This document shows, piece after piece, positions 51,604 to 60,513 of a stretch of DNA of 64,000 nucleotides. How positions within the stretch are numbered: position 1 is the stretch's first letter; each line of letters begins with the position of its first letter. The notes beneath the pieces were generated by a model that was not told where the DNA came from, made no database searches, and worked only from the letters and a program-made list of their open reading frames with translations. The position numbers and the translations under genes were made by a program. The stretch comes from Treponema sp. (GTDB taxonomy: Bacteria; Spirochaetota; Spirochaetia; Treponematales; Treponemataceae), in NCBI GenBank assembly GCA_017935745.1, contig JAGBGX010000010.1, positions 1 to 64,000 on the forward strand, given 5' to 3'.

Positions 51604-53329
51604 ATGGATAAGATGCCTTTGCACAGAAAAATTTTTGCATGTGCTGTTTTGCTTTCGGTTTTTGCAGTGAATGTGCACTCTCAAATCCGTTCGTATGTTG
51701 GAATTGTCCGCGGTCAGTTTTCTCCAGAATTCATACGAAAAATGGAATCCTGCCGTGAAAAAATAAGAGGCGCCGGATACATATCTTATGCAAAGGCTGT
51801 TGACTCATATTTGGAAGGCGGCTTCGGCTCTGGCTTTGTCTATGCGGCTGACGACGGAACAACGTATGTCCTGACAAACCGGCACGTCATAATGGAAGCG
51901 GACACGGCAAGCATCGAATTTGAAAATTCAGACGGAACTTCTGAACTGTATGAAGGCCTGACAGTCGCCGCTGCAAACGAAGACATTGACATTGTGCTCC
52001 TTGCGTTTCCATTGAACGGGGGGGGGGAAGAGCGGTTCTGAATTTCTGAAAAAAGGACTTTCATTTTCTTCCGCCCCTGTAAAGGACGGACAGGAAGTGT
52101 GGTCTGCCGGATTTCCGGGACTTGGCAGCGAGCCTGTCTGGCAGCTTGGCAAGGGAACCGTCACAAACGCAAGCGCCCGCATAAAAGAGCTTATCGATCC
52201 GTCCGTTTCCGTTGTCATTCAGCATTCTGCGGAAGTTGACCGCGGAAATTCAGGCGGTCCGCTTCTTGTTTCATCAAAAAAAGATGCCGGCTATGAAGTC
52301 GTCGGCGTCAACACATGGAAAGCCGCATATCGGCAGAACACCAATTTTGCCGTTCCCGCTTCTGCTGTTGCAGCATTTATAAAAAACTCCCGGAAAAAGT
52401 CTGCGGAAACTGAAGAAAAAGATGTCCGTGACTGCGCGGAGCAGTTCGTTTCAGCTTTGAATAAAAGCGATGCTGATTTCACTTCGATTGTAAAACTGAT
52501 TTCCGTTGAAATGGCGCTCGATGCCGGCTCGCAGGATTTTATTGACGCGATGAAATTTGCGCCGTCCTCGGACAGAAATCATATCGCCTCCGAATTCGGG
52601 CAGTTCCCGGTGGAAGGCTTGCGCTGTGCCTGTGCATATCAGCTGTGGCAAAAATGCCGCCCAAAGGAAAACGAAGAAGCGCTTGCAATTGTTTCAGCTG
52701 AAAGAAAATCCGGCGGCTATGCGGTTTCCGTTGCGTCCAATGACAGCAAGAAGGCTATCGAACTGATGTGGACAAAGGAAAACAGTTCATGGAAAATTTC
52801 CAGCGCATCTTCCGAAGAAGAAAAAAAAGCAAAGGAAAAAAAGAAAAGCAGCTCCAGGAATCGTTCCGGCCTTTCCGCTTTTGAAGTTCCGTCTTTCCTT
52901 GACATAAGCGGAGGTGCCTTGATTTGTTTTCCCGGCAGTGACTTGGGATTCCATGCGAACATTGACCTGTGGAATGCCTCGTATGTGGGCATCGGCCTTC
53001 TGTTTGAGCATTTTCCGTTTGACGATAAATCAATGAATTTGGGAGGCGTCGGACTTATCGGCAGGATTCCGTACAATATTTCCGAAATCATGAACATCGG
53101 GCTTGTTGGACGGGCTGGATTTGACATTGGAAGATATGATTCGTGGGGCATTTTGGGATATTTTGCAGAGGCAGGCCTTGAATTTCTGTACACTGGCTCG
53201 TATGTAAAGCCGGGGCTTGGCGTTTCCTTTAAATATTCAAAGCAAAATGAATGGCTCAGTTTCGATGATGACAAGGAAGTCAATGAATCATTCAAAATAG
53301 TGAAAGTGTACGCAAAAATTGCATTCTAA
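51604..53329 (+). pseudogene. Exported trypsin-like serine protease with beta-barrel tail, frameshifted at a G10 tract (candidate phase-variable gene)
   Basis: Two frames join at a run of ten G (52018-52027). As read, translation stops at 52041 after 145 residues; with nine G it continues to 53329 (574 residues). The full protein would have signal peptide MDKMPLHRKIFACAVLLSVF...VHS, a trypsin/HtrA-type domain with His94 (LTNRHVI), Asp129 (EDIDIVLLAF) and Ser216 (DRGNSGGPLL), a middle region with a Lys/Glu/Ser-rich linker, and about 150 C-terminal residues of alternating beta-strands ending in YAKIAF, like a small outer-membrane barrel. The G-tract separates Asp from Ser, so the short form is inactive. 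The gene is otherwise intact, which favours phase variation over decay. A sequencing error in the tract is the main alternative. Confidence 0.8.
52018..52027 (+). repeat. G10 homopolymer, frameshift switch
   Basis: Ten consecutive G within the protease gene. The upstream frame is AAC then GGG GGG GGG, and the downstream frame requires the next codon to be AAG. Nine or twelve G restore the reading frame; ten gives an early stop. Confidence 0.85.
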
Positions 53330-53350
53330 ATAAGCAGATGGAGATTTGAA

Positions 53351-53899
53351 ATGAAAAAAACAAGTGTATTGATGGCAGCCTTGCTTTTCCTGGCAATGGA
53401 ATTGGGATTCTGTGCTCCAGTGTCAAAGATGCTGAAAAAGGCCGATGAAAGAGGAACGCCGGAAAATTCCGTCCTTGTGTATGGAAAAATTTCGCCGGTC
53501 TCTTTGATAAATTTTCTTCAAATGGATTCTCATTTTTCGTCAGACAGGCAGGATGTTGATTTTTTATCCGATTCGGTATTCTGTTTGATGCCGGTAGCTC
53601 CCGGTTCCTTGTATATGGCGGGCTATGCCCATGCAAATATCTCGAAAAATTCATATATGGCCGGATATTATCTATTGAGTGGCTCTATGTGGGATTTCAG
53701 GGCGCCTTCGGAACCAGGGCTTTACTACTACGGCTCGTATGACTTTGTAAAGTCGGATAAAGAAGGTGAACGGATTGCAACAGGAAAAGATCGGAAAAAA
53801 GAAGAACTGAAATGCTTGAAAATTCTGCAAAAAGACTTGAAAAAAACGAGCTGGAACGAAGCGATTCAAAAGCGGATTGATGAACTGAAAGGAGAATGA
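53351..53899 (+). CDS. Exported hypothetical protein, 182 residues
   Basis: Signal peptide MKKTSVLMAALLFLAMELGFCA, then a small soluble domain with many aromatic residues (PVAPGSLYMAGYAHANISKNSYMAGYYLLSGSMWDF, GLYYYGSYDFVKSDKEGERI) and a charged helical tail (RKKEELKCLKILQKDLKKTSWNEAIQKRIDELKGE). I do not recognise the family. It starts 21 bp after the protease stop with GGAG before ATG 53351, so it is probably co-transcribed with the protease gene and may be a partner or substrate (inference). Confidence 0.7.
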   Translation: MKKTSVLMAALLFLAMELGFCAPVSKMLKKADERGTPENSVLVYGKISPVSLINFLQMDSHFSSDRQDVDFLSDSVFCLMPVAPGSLYMAGYAHANISKNSYMAGYYLLSGSMWDFRAPSEPGLYYYGSYDFVKSDKEGERIATGKDRKKEELKCLKILQKDLKKTSWNEAIQKRIDELKGE

Positions 53900-53951
53900 G
53901 GTAAAAAACAACGCATAGATAGGGCGTTATTTTTATAATGGGAGAATCAAA

Positions 53952-54632
53952 ATGAAAAGAGCTTTTGCAGTATTGATATGCTTGCTGTCTGTTTTTTCTG
54001 TGTATGCGGAAAAATATTCTTATGATAAATTAGAAGATGTAAAAAAAGAAGACCAGGGAACAGTGGTTATAGGAGATCAGGGAGCAAAACTTGCTCTGAA
54101 TTATGAAAACTGTGTTGGAGTTGTCGGAAAAGTCATTGTAAAATATAACGGTGATTTGGAACGTGTAAAAGAGTTCCGTGACTTGGGAAGCGAATTTGCT
54201 GAAAAGGAAAGTCTTTACAGGCCGTTTGGTCTGTTTGCCGACAAAAATTTGTATTCCGACGGAGAAATTTTTTGCACAACCTTTTTACTCAATGATTCAA
54301 AAGATAGAATCACTTATAGATCGAAAAAAAATAAGTATTTGGAAAAAATAGGAGTTGATGAAGATCCTGAGAATGGAATGTTTGATTATATGATATACTA
54401 TTTTAACGGCAGCAATAAAATGAAATTATACCTTCCAATCAAGCATAATGTTCGGGTTCCTGCGGGCGAAAAATTTCTGTACATCGGAACGCTTGTCTAC
54501 GAATTTGAAGGCGATGATTTTTCTTTCAAGAGGCTGACCATTCTTGATGAATATGACGAAGCCCAGAAAGAGCTGAACAAGCTGCTCAAAACTGATGAAT
54601 ATAAGCTGTGCCGCGTGGATTTAAATCCGTAG
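53952..54632 (+). CDS. Exported hypothetical protein, 226 residues
   Basis: Signal peptide MKRAFAVLICLLSVFSVYA, followed by a mature domain rich in beta-strand and charged residues: KLALNYENCVGVVGKVIVKYNGDLERVKEF, YFNGSNKMKLYLPIKHNVRVPAGEKFLYIGTLVYEFEGDDFSFKRLTILDEYDEAQKELNKLL. The GEKFLYIGTLVYEFEGDDFSF part resembles the beta-sandwich of small periplasmic proteins, but no family is recognised. GGGAG lies before ATG 53952. It is the third gene after the protease promoter, ending at a strong terminator, so the three form one likely transcript. Confidence 0.7.
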   Translation: MKRAFAVLICLLSVFSVYAEKYSYDKLEDVKKEDQGTVVIGDQGAKLALNYENCVGVVGKVIVKYNGDLERVKEFRDLGSEFAEKESLYRPFGLFADKNLYSDGEIFCTTFLLNDSKDRITYRSKKNKYLEKIGVDEDPENGMFDYMIYYFNGSNKMKLYLPIKHNVRVPAGEKFLYIGTLVYEFEGDDFSFKRLTILDEYDEAQKELNKLLKTDEYKLCRVDLNP

Positions 54633-54647
54633 AGCGGCTGTTTTCAC

Positions 54648-54676
54648 GGAGGCGGAATTTCCGCCTCCTTTTTTTA
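54648..54676 (+). terminator. Rho-independent terminator after the protease cluster
   Basis: GGAGGCGGAA pairs with TTCCGCCTCC across a two-base loop and is followed by a T7 run. It separates the protease cluster from the serC control region. Confidence 0.88.
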
Positions 54677-54696
54677 TGAAATCCAATGCATAAATC

Positions 54697-54847
54697 TGTG
54701 ATTTTTTTCACATAAAGCTGAATTTTGAAGCTGTTTTGCTGAAATTTTGTGCTTTTTGCCCGGAACGGCGAAATTTCAATAGAATCACCTTAAAAAATCT
54801 AATAAAATAAAGAAAAATACAGGCAAAATACTGTGATTTTTATCACA
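54697..54847 (+). promoter_or_regulatory. Two perfect TGTGA-N6-TCACA palindromes upstream of serC
   Basis: TGTGA/TCACA half-sites occur at 54697-54712 and at 54832-54847, both with T-rich spacers of six bases. The centres are 135 bp apart. The pattern fits Rex (TTGTGAA-N4-TTCACAA) and also CRP-type regulators. The second site ends only 17 bp before the serC ATG, so binding there would act as a repressor. A rex gene is in this window. Confidence 0.7.
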
Positions 54848-54864
54848 AAAAAAAGAGGTGAAAT

Positions 54865-55986
54865 ATGCCGAGAGTATATAATTTCAGCGCAGGGCCGTCC
54901 TGCCTTCCCGAAGAGGTTTTGAAAGAATGCGCGCAGGAAATGCTGGACTGCAACGGAACCGGCCAGAGCGTCATGGAAATGAGCCACCGTTCTGCTGCGT
55001 TCGAGCCGATTATTGCGCATGCGGAGCAGCAGGTACGCAAGCTGATGAACGTTCCTGACAACTACAAAGTGCTTTTTTTGCAAGGAGGCGGTTCGACACA
55101 GTTTGCGATGGTCGCGCAGAACCTCGCGATTCATTCGGGAAAGGCCGCATACATTCAGACCGGCGTGTGGGCTAAAAAAGCCGCGGCGGAAGCAAAAAAG
55201 CTTGGTGTGCAGGTTGACATCATTGCTTCAAGCGAAGACAAAAACTATTCGTACATTCCGCGCGTGGAAAAAATCGCAGGCGGCTACGATTACGCGTACA
55301 TCTGCTTCAACAATACAATCATGGGAACTCACTACGAGTACATTCCCGACACGGGAAGCATTCCGCTTGTCGCCGACATTTCTTCATGCGTTTTGAGCGA
55401 AGAGCTTGACGTTTCAAAATTCGGGCTGTTGTTTGCGGGCGCGCAGAAGAACCTTGCGCCTGCCGGAGTTACGCTCGTCATTATCCGCGAAGACCTGATC
55501 ACAGAAACGCCCCGGGCCGGAACTCCGACTATGATGTGCTACAAGACGCATGCAGACAACGGCAGCATGTACAACACTCCGCCGTGCTACACGATTTACG
55601 TGTTGGGAAAAGTCCTCGACTGGATTGAGCGCAACGGAGGAGCGGCCGGAATGCACAGGCGCAATGTGGAAAAGGCAAAGCTGCTCTACGGCTATTTGGA
55701 TTCGAGCGAATTCTATCATGCCACGGCAGAAGCCGGAAGCCGCTCGCTGATGAATGTTACGTTCCTTACAAAGTACTCGGACGGCGCAAAGGACGAGGCA
55801 GGGCTTGCAAAGGAAAAGGCGGTGAATGCGCAGTTTGTAAAGCAGGCCGAAGCAGCAGGCCTTGTGAACCTGAAGGGACACCGGCTTGTGGGCGGAATGA
55901 GAGCGAGCATTTACAACGCGATGCCGATTGAGGGCGTAAAGGCGCTCGTTGAGTTTATGAAGCAGTTTGCGGCAGAAAACGCATAA
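54865..55986 (+). CDS. serC: Phosphoserine aminotransferase
   Basis: A 373-residue PLP enzyme of serine synthesis, converting 3-phosphohydroxypyruvate and glutamate to phosphoserine. Family features: RVYNFSAGPSCLPEEVLKE at the start, VLFLQGGGSTQFAMVAQNL, and LLFAGAQKNLAPAGVTLVII, whose Lys (about residue 196) binds PLP. Length fits. AGAGGTGAAAT precedes ATG 54865. It is followed 23 bp later by serA, so the two make an operon for the first two steps of serine synthesis. Two palindromic sites lie in its control region. Confidence 0.95.
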   Translation: MPRVYNFSAGPSCLPEEVLKECAQEMLDCNGTGQSVMEMSHRSAAFEPIIAHAEQQVRKLMNVPDNYKVLFLQGGGSTQFAMVAQNLAIHSGKAAYIQTGVWAKKAAAEAKKLGVQVDIIASSEDKNYSYIPRVEKIAGGYDYAYICFNNTIMGTHYEYIPDTGSIPLVADISSCVLSEELDVSKFGLLFAGAQKNLAPAGVTLVIIREDLITETPRAGTPTMMCYKTHADNGSMYNTPPCYTIYVLGKVLDWIERNGGAAGMHRRNVEKAKLLYGYLDSSEFYHATAEAGSRSLMNVTFLTKYSDGAKDEAGLAKEKAVNAQFVKQAEAAGLVNLKGHRLVGGMRASIYNAMPIEGVKALVEFMKQFAAENA

Positions 55987-56009
55987 GCTGCTTTTTATTA
56001 GGAGAAAAA

Positions 56010-57188
56010 ATGTATAAAATTCAGACACTGGACAGAATCAGCGCGGTCGGGCTTGACAACTTTCCGCGCGATGACTATGAAATTGCAAGCGAAATTGTGC
56101 GTCCGGATGCAATCCTTGTCCGCAGCCACGATATGCTTTCCATGGAAATAAACGAAAATGTAAAGGCTGTTGCGCGCGCCGGAGCCGGAGTGAACAATAT
56201 TCCGGTAAAGGAGCTTGCCCAGAAAGGAATTGTCGTTTTCAATACGCCGGGGGCAAACGCAAACGCTGTAAAGGAGCTTGTTATCCTTGGGCTTCTGCTT
56301 GCAAGCCGTCCTGTCATTGCCGCGAACAAGTGGGTGAATTCCCTTGCCGGAAAAGGAGCGGAAATTGCAACGCTCGCTGAAAAAGGCAAGAAAAACTATG
56401 TGGGCCAGGAAGTGAAGGGCAAGACGCTCGGCGTTATCGGGCTTGGTGCAATCGGCGCGCAGGTTGCAAACACGGCGGTTGAGCTTGGAATGAAAGTCAT
56501 CGGCTATGATCCGTTCCTTTCTATTGATGCTGCATGGAGCCTGAACCATCAGGTGAAGCATGCTGAAACGCTGGATACGCTTCTGGCAAAGGCCGACTAC
56601 CTTACATTCCATGTTCCCGAGACGCCCGACACAAAGGGGTTTGTCAACGCCAATACAATCAAGAACATGAAGGACGGTGTGCGGCTGATTAACATTGCGC
56701 GCGGCGGACTGGTGAACAATGAGGATGTTCTTGCTGCAATCAAGGCGGGAAAAATTTCATGCATGGTGACTGATTTTGCGGCGGAAGAGCTGATTGCCTG
56801 CGACAAAGTGATCTGCATGCCTCACTTGGGAGCCTCCACGCCGGAAGCCGAGGACAACTGCGCTATTATGGCGGTAAAGGAGCTCCGTGACTTCCTTGAG
56901 CGCGGAATCATCAGGAACAGCGTCAACTTTCCAAAGACATCCACCGACAATCCGATTCCCGCGGGAGGAACGCGCCTGTGCATCAGCCACCGCAACGACC
57001 CGGGGCTTGTCGCTCAGTTTACGGCGATTCTGGGAAAGTCAAACCTGAATATTGAAGGCATGGTGAACCAGAGCCGCGGAGAAGTTGCGTACAACATTAT
57101 TGACGTTTCGGGAAAGGTTCAGGAAGAAACGCTGAAGAATTTGTCGGCTATTGAAAACGTGACAAAAGTCCGTCCGATCTATTCATAG
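56010..57188 (+). CDS. serA: D-3-phosphoglycerate dehydrogenase
   Basis: A 392-residue NAD-dependent enzyme that opens serine synthesis from 3-phosphoglycerate. The nucleotide motif is GKTLGVIGLGAIGAQVANTAVELGM (about residues 140-164), with Asp in GYDPFLS selecting NAD. Catalytic Arg is in NIARGGLVNNEDVLAAI and His in VICMPHLGASTPEAEDN. The last 80 residues form an ACT regulatory domain (CISHRNDPGLVAQFTAILGKSNLNIEGMVNQSRG), so feedback by serine or another amino acid is possible. AGGAG lies before ATG 56010. It is co-transcribed with serC. Confidence 0.95.
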   Translation: MYKIQTLDRISAVGLDNFPRDDYEIASEIVRPDAILVRSHDMLSMEINENVKAVARAGAGVNNIPVKELAQKGIVVFNTPGANANAVKELVILGLLLASRPVIAANKWVNSLAGKGAEIATLAEKGKKNYVGQEVKGKTLGVIGLGAIGAQVANTAVELGMKVIGYDPFLSIDAAWSLNHQVKHAETLDTLLAKADYLTFHVPETPDTKGFVNANTIKNMKDGVRLINIARGGLVNNEDVLAAIKAGKISCMVTDFAAEELIACDKVICMPHLGASTPEAEDNCAIMAVKELRDFLERGIIRNSVNFPKTSTDNPIPAGGTRLCISHRNDPGLVAQFTAILGKSNLNIEGMVNQSRGEVAYNIIDVSGKVQEETLKNLSAIENVTKVRPIYS

Positions 57189-57192
57189 CTTT

Positions 57193-57222
57193 GCCCGGCG
57201 GCAGGAGCTTTCCTGCCGCTGC
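57193..57222. other. Hairpin between convergent serA and MFS genes
   Basis: GCGGCAGGA pairs with TCCTGCCGC across a short loop. Neither strand has a clear T-run, so it is a weak terminator candidate serving both convergent genes. Confidence 0.4.
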
Positions 57223-57226
57223 GGAG

Positions 57227-58408
57227 TCACTGCTGCTTTCCGTGCGCAACAGCTGCAATCATCTTTTCATGCATGAAGTGCATCAGCAGCAAAAAAAGCA
57301 GAAGATATGCAGGATAAAGCGCTATTGTTGTTTTTGCCGCGATAAATCCGAACAGCGGCGGCATGAATGTTGTTCCCATGTATGCGGCAGCCATCTGCAC
57401 ACCGATGATTGCCTGGGACTTGTCTGCTCCGAAGTGCGCCGGAGTCGAATGGATGATGCACGGATAAATAGGAGCGCAGCCGAAGCCTGTTATAATCAGC
57501 CCGGCTATGCCTGCGTTTTTTCCGAGCGGAAGCAGAATGAGCAGGATTCCTGCCAGAAGTATAAGCTGTCCGAGCCGTATCATCTGGGTGTCGTTCAGTT
57601 TCATTGTTGCAAATCCGCTGATTCCCCTTCCGGCTGTAATTCCGATGTAAAACAGCCCGGCAAAAAAAGCTGCGGTTTCCGGCGTGACATTTTCCTTCAG
57701 CACAAGATAGCTGCTTGCCCATAGTCCGGCTGTCTGCTCAATGACACTGTAGCAGAAAAATGCGGTCAGAATTTCCTTTGCTCCCGGAATTGAAAGAATG
57801 CGCTTCAGGGAAAGCGGCTTGTCTGTCTGCTTCTGGCTGTTTTCTGCCGGATATAATGAGCTGCATTTTTTCCACAGGGGAAGGCTTGCAGCAAGAATCA
57901 GCGCAAGGCCGGTCTGCAAAAATGAGATGAAGCGGTAGCCTGCGTTCCAGCCCAGTCCGTGTGTGAGCGCATAGCCCATGACAGAAGGCCCGATTACCGT
58001 TCCGACACCCCACATGCAGTGCAGCCAGCTCATGTGCCGGCTCTTGTAGTGAAGCGCAACATAGTTGTTGAGAGCCGCATCAACACTTCCGGCTCCAAGT
58101 CCGTATGGAACTGCCCACAGGCAGATGACGGGAAACGACCGGCTTACAGAAAATCCGAACAAGGCTGCTGCTGTTGCCGAAACGCTGATAACCATGACTT
58201 TTCCGACACCGGCTTTTTTTGTGAACCGATCGCTCATGAGGCTTGAAATCACCGTTCCCATGGCAATAATCATCGAAAGAATTCCTGCAAAGGAAATGTC
58301 CACGTTGAATTCCCGGTACATTGACGGCCATGCGGAGCCGAGCAGCGGATCCGGCAGCCCGAGGCTGATAAATGCAATGTAAATTACAGCAAGAAGCAGT
58401 GACGCCAT
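57227..58408 (-). CDS. Major facilitator superfamily transporter
   Basis: A 393-residue membrane protein with about 12 helices. The MFS loop 2-3 region reads SSLMSDRFTKKAGVGKVMVISV, and acidic/glycine motifs such as AVPYGLGAGSVDAALNNYVALHY and SWLHCMWGVGTVIGPSVMGYALTHG match the FucP/COG0738-like and YbjJ-like groups of MFS proteins. The substrate cannot be told; sugar or small-molecule transport is plausible. GGAGG lies before ATG 58408. It is transcribed alone toward serA. Confidence 0.82.
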   Translation of the reverse strand: MASLLLAVIYIAFISLGLPDPLLGSAWPSMYREFNVDISFAGILSMIIAMGTVISSLMSDRFTKKAGVGKVMVISVSATAAALFGFSVSRSFPVICLWAVPYGLGAGSVDAALNNYVALHYKSRHMSWLHCMWGVGTVIGPSVMGYALTHGLGWNAGYRFISFLQTGLALILAASLPLWKKCSSLYPAENSQKQTDKPLSLKRILSIPGAKEILTAFFCYSVIEQTAGLWASSYLVLKENVTPETAAFFAGLFYIGITAGRGISGFATMKLNDTQMIRLGQLILLAGILLILLPLGKNAGIAGLIITGFGCAPIYPCIIHSTPAHFGADKSQAIIGVQMAAAYMGTTFMPPLFGFIAAKTTIALYPAYLLLFLLLMHFMHEKMIAAVAHGKQQ

Positions 58409-58545
58409 TATTCCTCCTAAAGACAGCAGAAAATCATCATAAAAATACCATCTATCAGGAAATCAGTCTATAACTATAATGGAGAAAAGTATAACAATCT
58501 TCCATAAAAACAGTCGGTGTCTGGGAATGCGGTTTTGCTGCGGCT

Positions 58546-58615
58546 GATTCGTGCGGAAGGTTTTGTACCCCGATGCTTTGCGTTGTGGCATCGTTCGTTT
58601 CAGACCGGGCAGGGG
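58546..58615 (+). repeat. Dispersed repeat, copy C (partial)
   Basis: GATTCGTGCGGAAGG, then a TTT..TACCCCGATGC stretch, match the first half of copy A (16419-16450) with few changes. The second half has diverged. It lies between the MFS gene and the diguanylate cyclase promoter. Confidence 0.6.
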
Positions 58616-58633
58616 CAGAAAAAGAGCGCAATC

Positions 58634-58662
58634 TTGTAAGTTTCATGCTTTTAAAATATAAT
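58634..58662 (+). promoter_or_regulatory. Diguanylate cyclase promoter, predicted leaderless
   Basis: TTGTAA (58634-58639), 17-bp spacer, perfect TATAAT (58657-58662). The ATG at 58672 is 10 bases after the -10 box, leaving a leader of only a few nucleotides and no ribosome-binding site. Confidence 0.55.
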
Positions 58663-58671
58663 GACTGATAT

Positions 58672-59934
58672 ATGAAGCGTTTCAAAATCAGGGACAAGAT
58701 TCTTTTCTTTACAGTCCTTTCTGTCTGCCTGTTTTCTGTTCTCATTGACGTGTTTGCGCAGGGCATTATCTCGCACATGATGGAAAGCAATATTTACAAA
58801 ACGATAAACGGCGTGTGCAACGAAACATCTCATCTCATTGAGCAAAAGTATTCGGCGGACTTTCGGTTTGAAGAAGGCAAGCTGTTTGCAGGTGAAGCGG
58901 TTCTTTCAGATGACACTGAATTCCTTGACACTTTGAAAAGGCATTTTGATTCGGAAGTCACTATTTTCTATGGAAACATGAGATGCCTTACAACAATCCG
59001 GGACGGAGACGGATGCAGGCTTACAGGAACCGTGCAGGATGATGACAAGGTTATTTCGGCTGTGTTCCGGGGCGGCACGTACCAGTCGCGGGATGTCATG
59101 ATAAACGGCGAGAAGTATTACGGTGTTTATAATCCGCTCGTGAATTCTTCGGGAGCTGTCTGCGGAATGGTTTTTGCAGGAATTTCAACAGAAAGCGTCA
59201 TGCGGACAAAAAAGCATCTGTTTCTTGCAATTCTTCTGATATCGTCCCTTTCCTGCGCGGCCGGAGTCTTTGTTGTTTCGGTCTTTACTGACCGGCTGTG
59301 CCGCGACTTGTACTATATCAGAGTTTTTCTTGACAGGCTTTCAAAGAACGAGATGGAAATCAGCCTGAATGAAAAAGTTTTGAGCCGCAACGATGAAATT
59401 GGCGAGCTGGGATTTCATTCCGTTGAAATCAGCCGGAACATTACTGCCTTGATGAACACTGATCCGCTTACGCATCTTATGAACAGGAGAAGCGGAGTCA
59501 GGCTGCTTGAATCGATATGCCGCCGGAGCGTGAAGGATACACGTCCGCTTACGTTTGCAATGGGCGACATCGATTTCTTTAAGCACGTGAACGACACTTA
59601 TGGACATGCGGCGGGCGATGATGTGCTGATAAAGGTTTCCCGCACGATTAAGGAGCTGTGTCCTGATCCTGACCGCGCGATGCGGTGGGGCGGAGAAGAA
59701 TTTCTGCTTGTACTGCACAAGGACTGTGCTCAGGCGCTTGAAACTCTGGAGCAAATCCGTTCCCGCGTAGAGGCGCTGGTTTTTCAGTCAGAGGAAGGCA
59801 TGTTCCGCGTGACAATAACATTTGGCGTTGCTTCTTTTGAGCCGGGAGAGGACTTTCAGAAAACAATCCGCCGCGCAGACGCAAACCTTTATATAGGAAA
59901 AGAGTCTGGCAGAAACCAGATTATTGCAGAATAA
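58672..59934 (+). CDS. Membrane diguanylate cyclase with extracytoplasmic sensor domain
   Basis: A 420-residue protein: a first membrane helix (residues about 9-30), a periplasmic Cache-like sensor (about 31-180, including YYGVYNPLVNSSGAVCGMVFAG), a second helix (about 183-205), a HAMP-like linker and a GGDEF domain (about 255-420). The active-site loop is WGGEEFLLVL, a functional GGEEF variant, and DIDFFKHVNDTYGHAAGDDVL is intact, so it should make cyclic di-GMP. No RxxD inhibitory site is evident upstream of the loop. It is probably read from a leaderless message. Motility or attachment control is typical for such enzymes but unproven here. Confidence 0.9.
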   Translation: MKRFKIRDKILFFTVLSVCLFSVLIDVFAQGIISHMMESNIYKTINGVCNETSHLIEQKYSADFRFEEGKLFAGEAVLSDDTEFLDTLKRHFDSEVTIFYGNMRCLTTIRDGDGCRLTGTVQDDDKVISAVFRGGTYQSRDVMINGEKYYGVYNPLVNSSGAVCGMVFAGISTESVMRTKKHLFLAILLISSLSCAAGVFVVSVFTDRLCRDLYYIRVFLDRLSKNEMEISLNEKVLSRNDEIGELGFHSVEISRNITALMNTDPLTHLMNRRSGVRLLESICRRSVKDTRPLTFAMGDIDFFKHVNDTYGHAAGDDVLIKVSRTIKELCPDPDRAMRWGGEEFLLVLHKDCAQALETLEQIRSRVEALVFQSEEGMFRVTITFGVASFEPGEDFQKTIRRADANLYIGKESGRNQIIAE

Positions 59935-59958
59935 CAGCGTTGCAGTCCGGGAGGAATC

Positions 59959-60489
59959 ATGTACATAAGCACATATCAGTCACCGCTCGGCGGCATTACG
60001 CTTGCAGGCAGCGGCAGCAGGCTTGCAGGCCTGTGGTTTGACGGACAAGCTTATTTTGCCAGCGGACTGCCTGAACAGTGCGAAAAGAAAGAGCTTCCCG
60101 TGTTTTCTCAGGCAAAAAAGTGGCTTGACATTTACTTTTCGGGCACAGCTCCTGATTTTATGCCGCTTATTTCTATGGACGGCATATCGCCGTTCCGCAG
60201 GCGTGTGTGGGAAATGCTGCTTGCAATACCGTTCGGACAGACTTCAACTTATGGCAAGATTGCACGGCAGATTGCAGCAGAAACGGGAAAAGCAGTTTCG
60301 GCGCAGGCAGTCGGCGGCGCGGTCGGGCATAATTCCCTGTCAGTCATCATACCATGCCACAGGGTTGTGGGAACTGACGGAAGCCTGACAGGCTATGCGG
60401 GCGGAATCAGCAGGAAGCTGTCATTATTGAAACTGGAAGGAGCTGATGTGTCCAGGTTCACTGTGCCAAAGAGAGGAACTGCTGTGTAA
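59959..60489 (+). CDS. ogt: Methylated-DNA--protein-cysteine methyltransferase
   Basis: A 176-residue DNA-repair suicide enzyme. The acceptor cysteine is in IIPCHRVVGTDGSLTGYAGG (about residue 133), preceded by the DNA-binding FGQTSTYGKIARQIAAETGKAVSAQAVGGAVGHN. It transfers the alkyl group from O6-alkylguanine to itself. The N-terminal subdomain is short, as in Ogt. GGGAGGA lies before ATG 59959, 24 bp after the cyclase stop, so it may be co-transcribed. Confidence 0.93.
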   Translation: MYISTYQSPLGGITLAGSGSRLAGLWFDGQAYFASGLPEQCEKKELPVFSQAKKWLDIYFSGTAPDFMPLISMDGISPFRRRVWEMLLAIPFGQTSTYGKIARQIAAETGKAVSAQAVGGAVGHNSLSVIIPCHRVVGTDGSLTGYAGGISRKLSLLKLEGADVSRFTVPKRGTAV

Positions 60490-60513
60490 GCGCAAATTTT
60501 CGCCTCAAAAAGG

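Noticed and set aside
51604-52041. Short 145-residue protein as a genuine complete gene
   Set aside because: It stops just after a homopolymer, contains only two of three catalytic residues, and the rest of the protease continues at once in another frame.
57191-57724. 177-codon open frame on the plus strand
   Set aside because: Antisense to the MFS gene, Cys/His-rich with no domain; the MFS frame has clear helices and a strong start.
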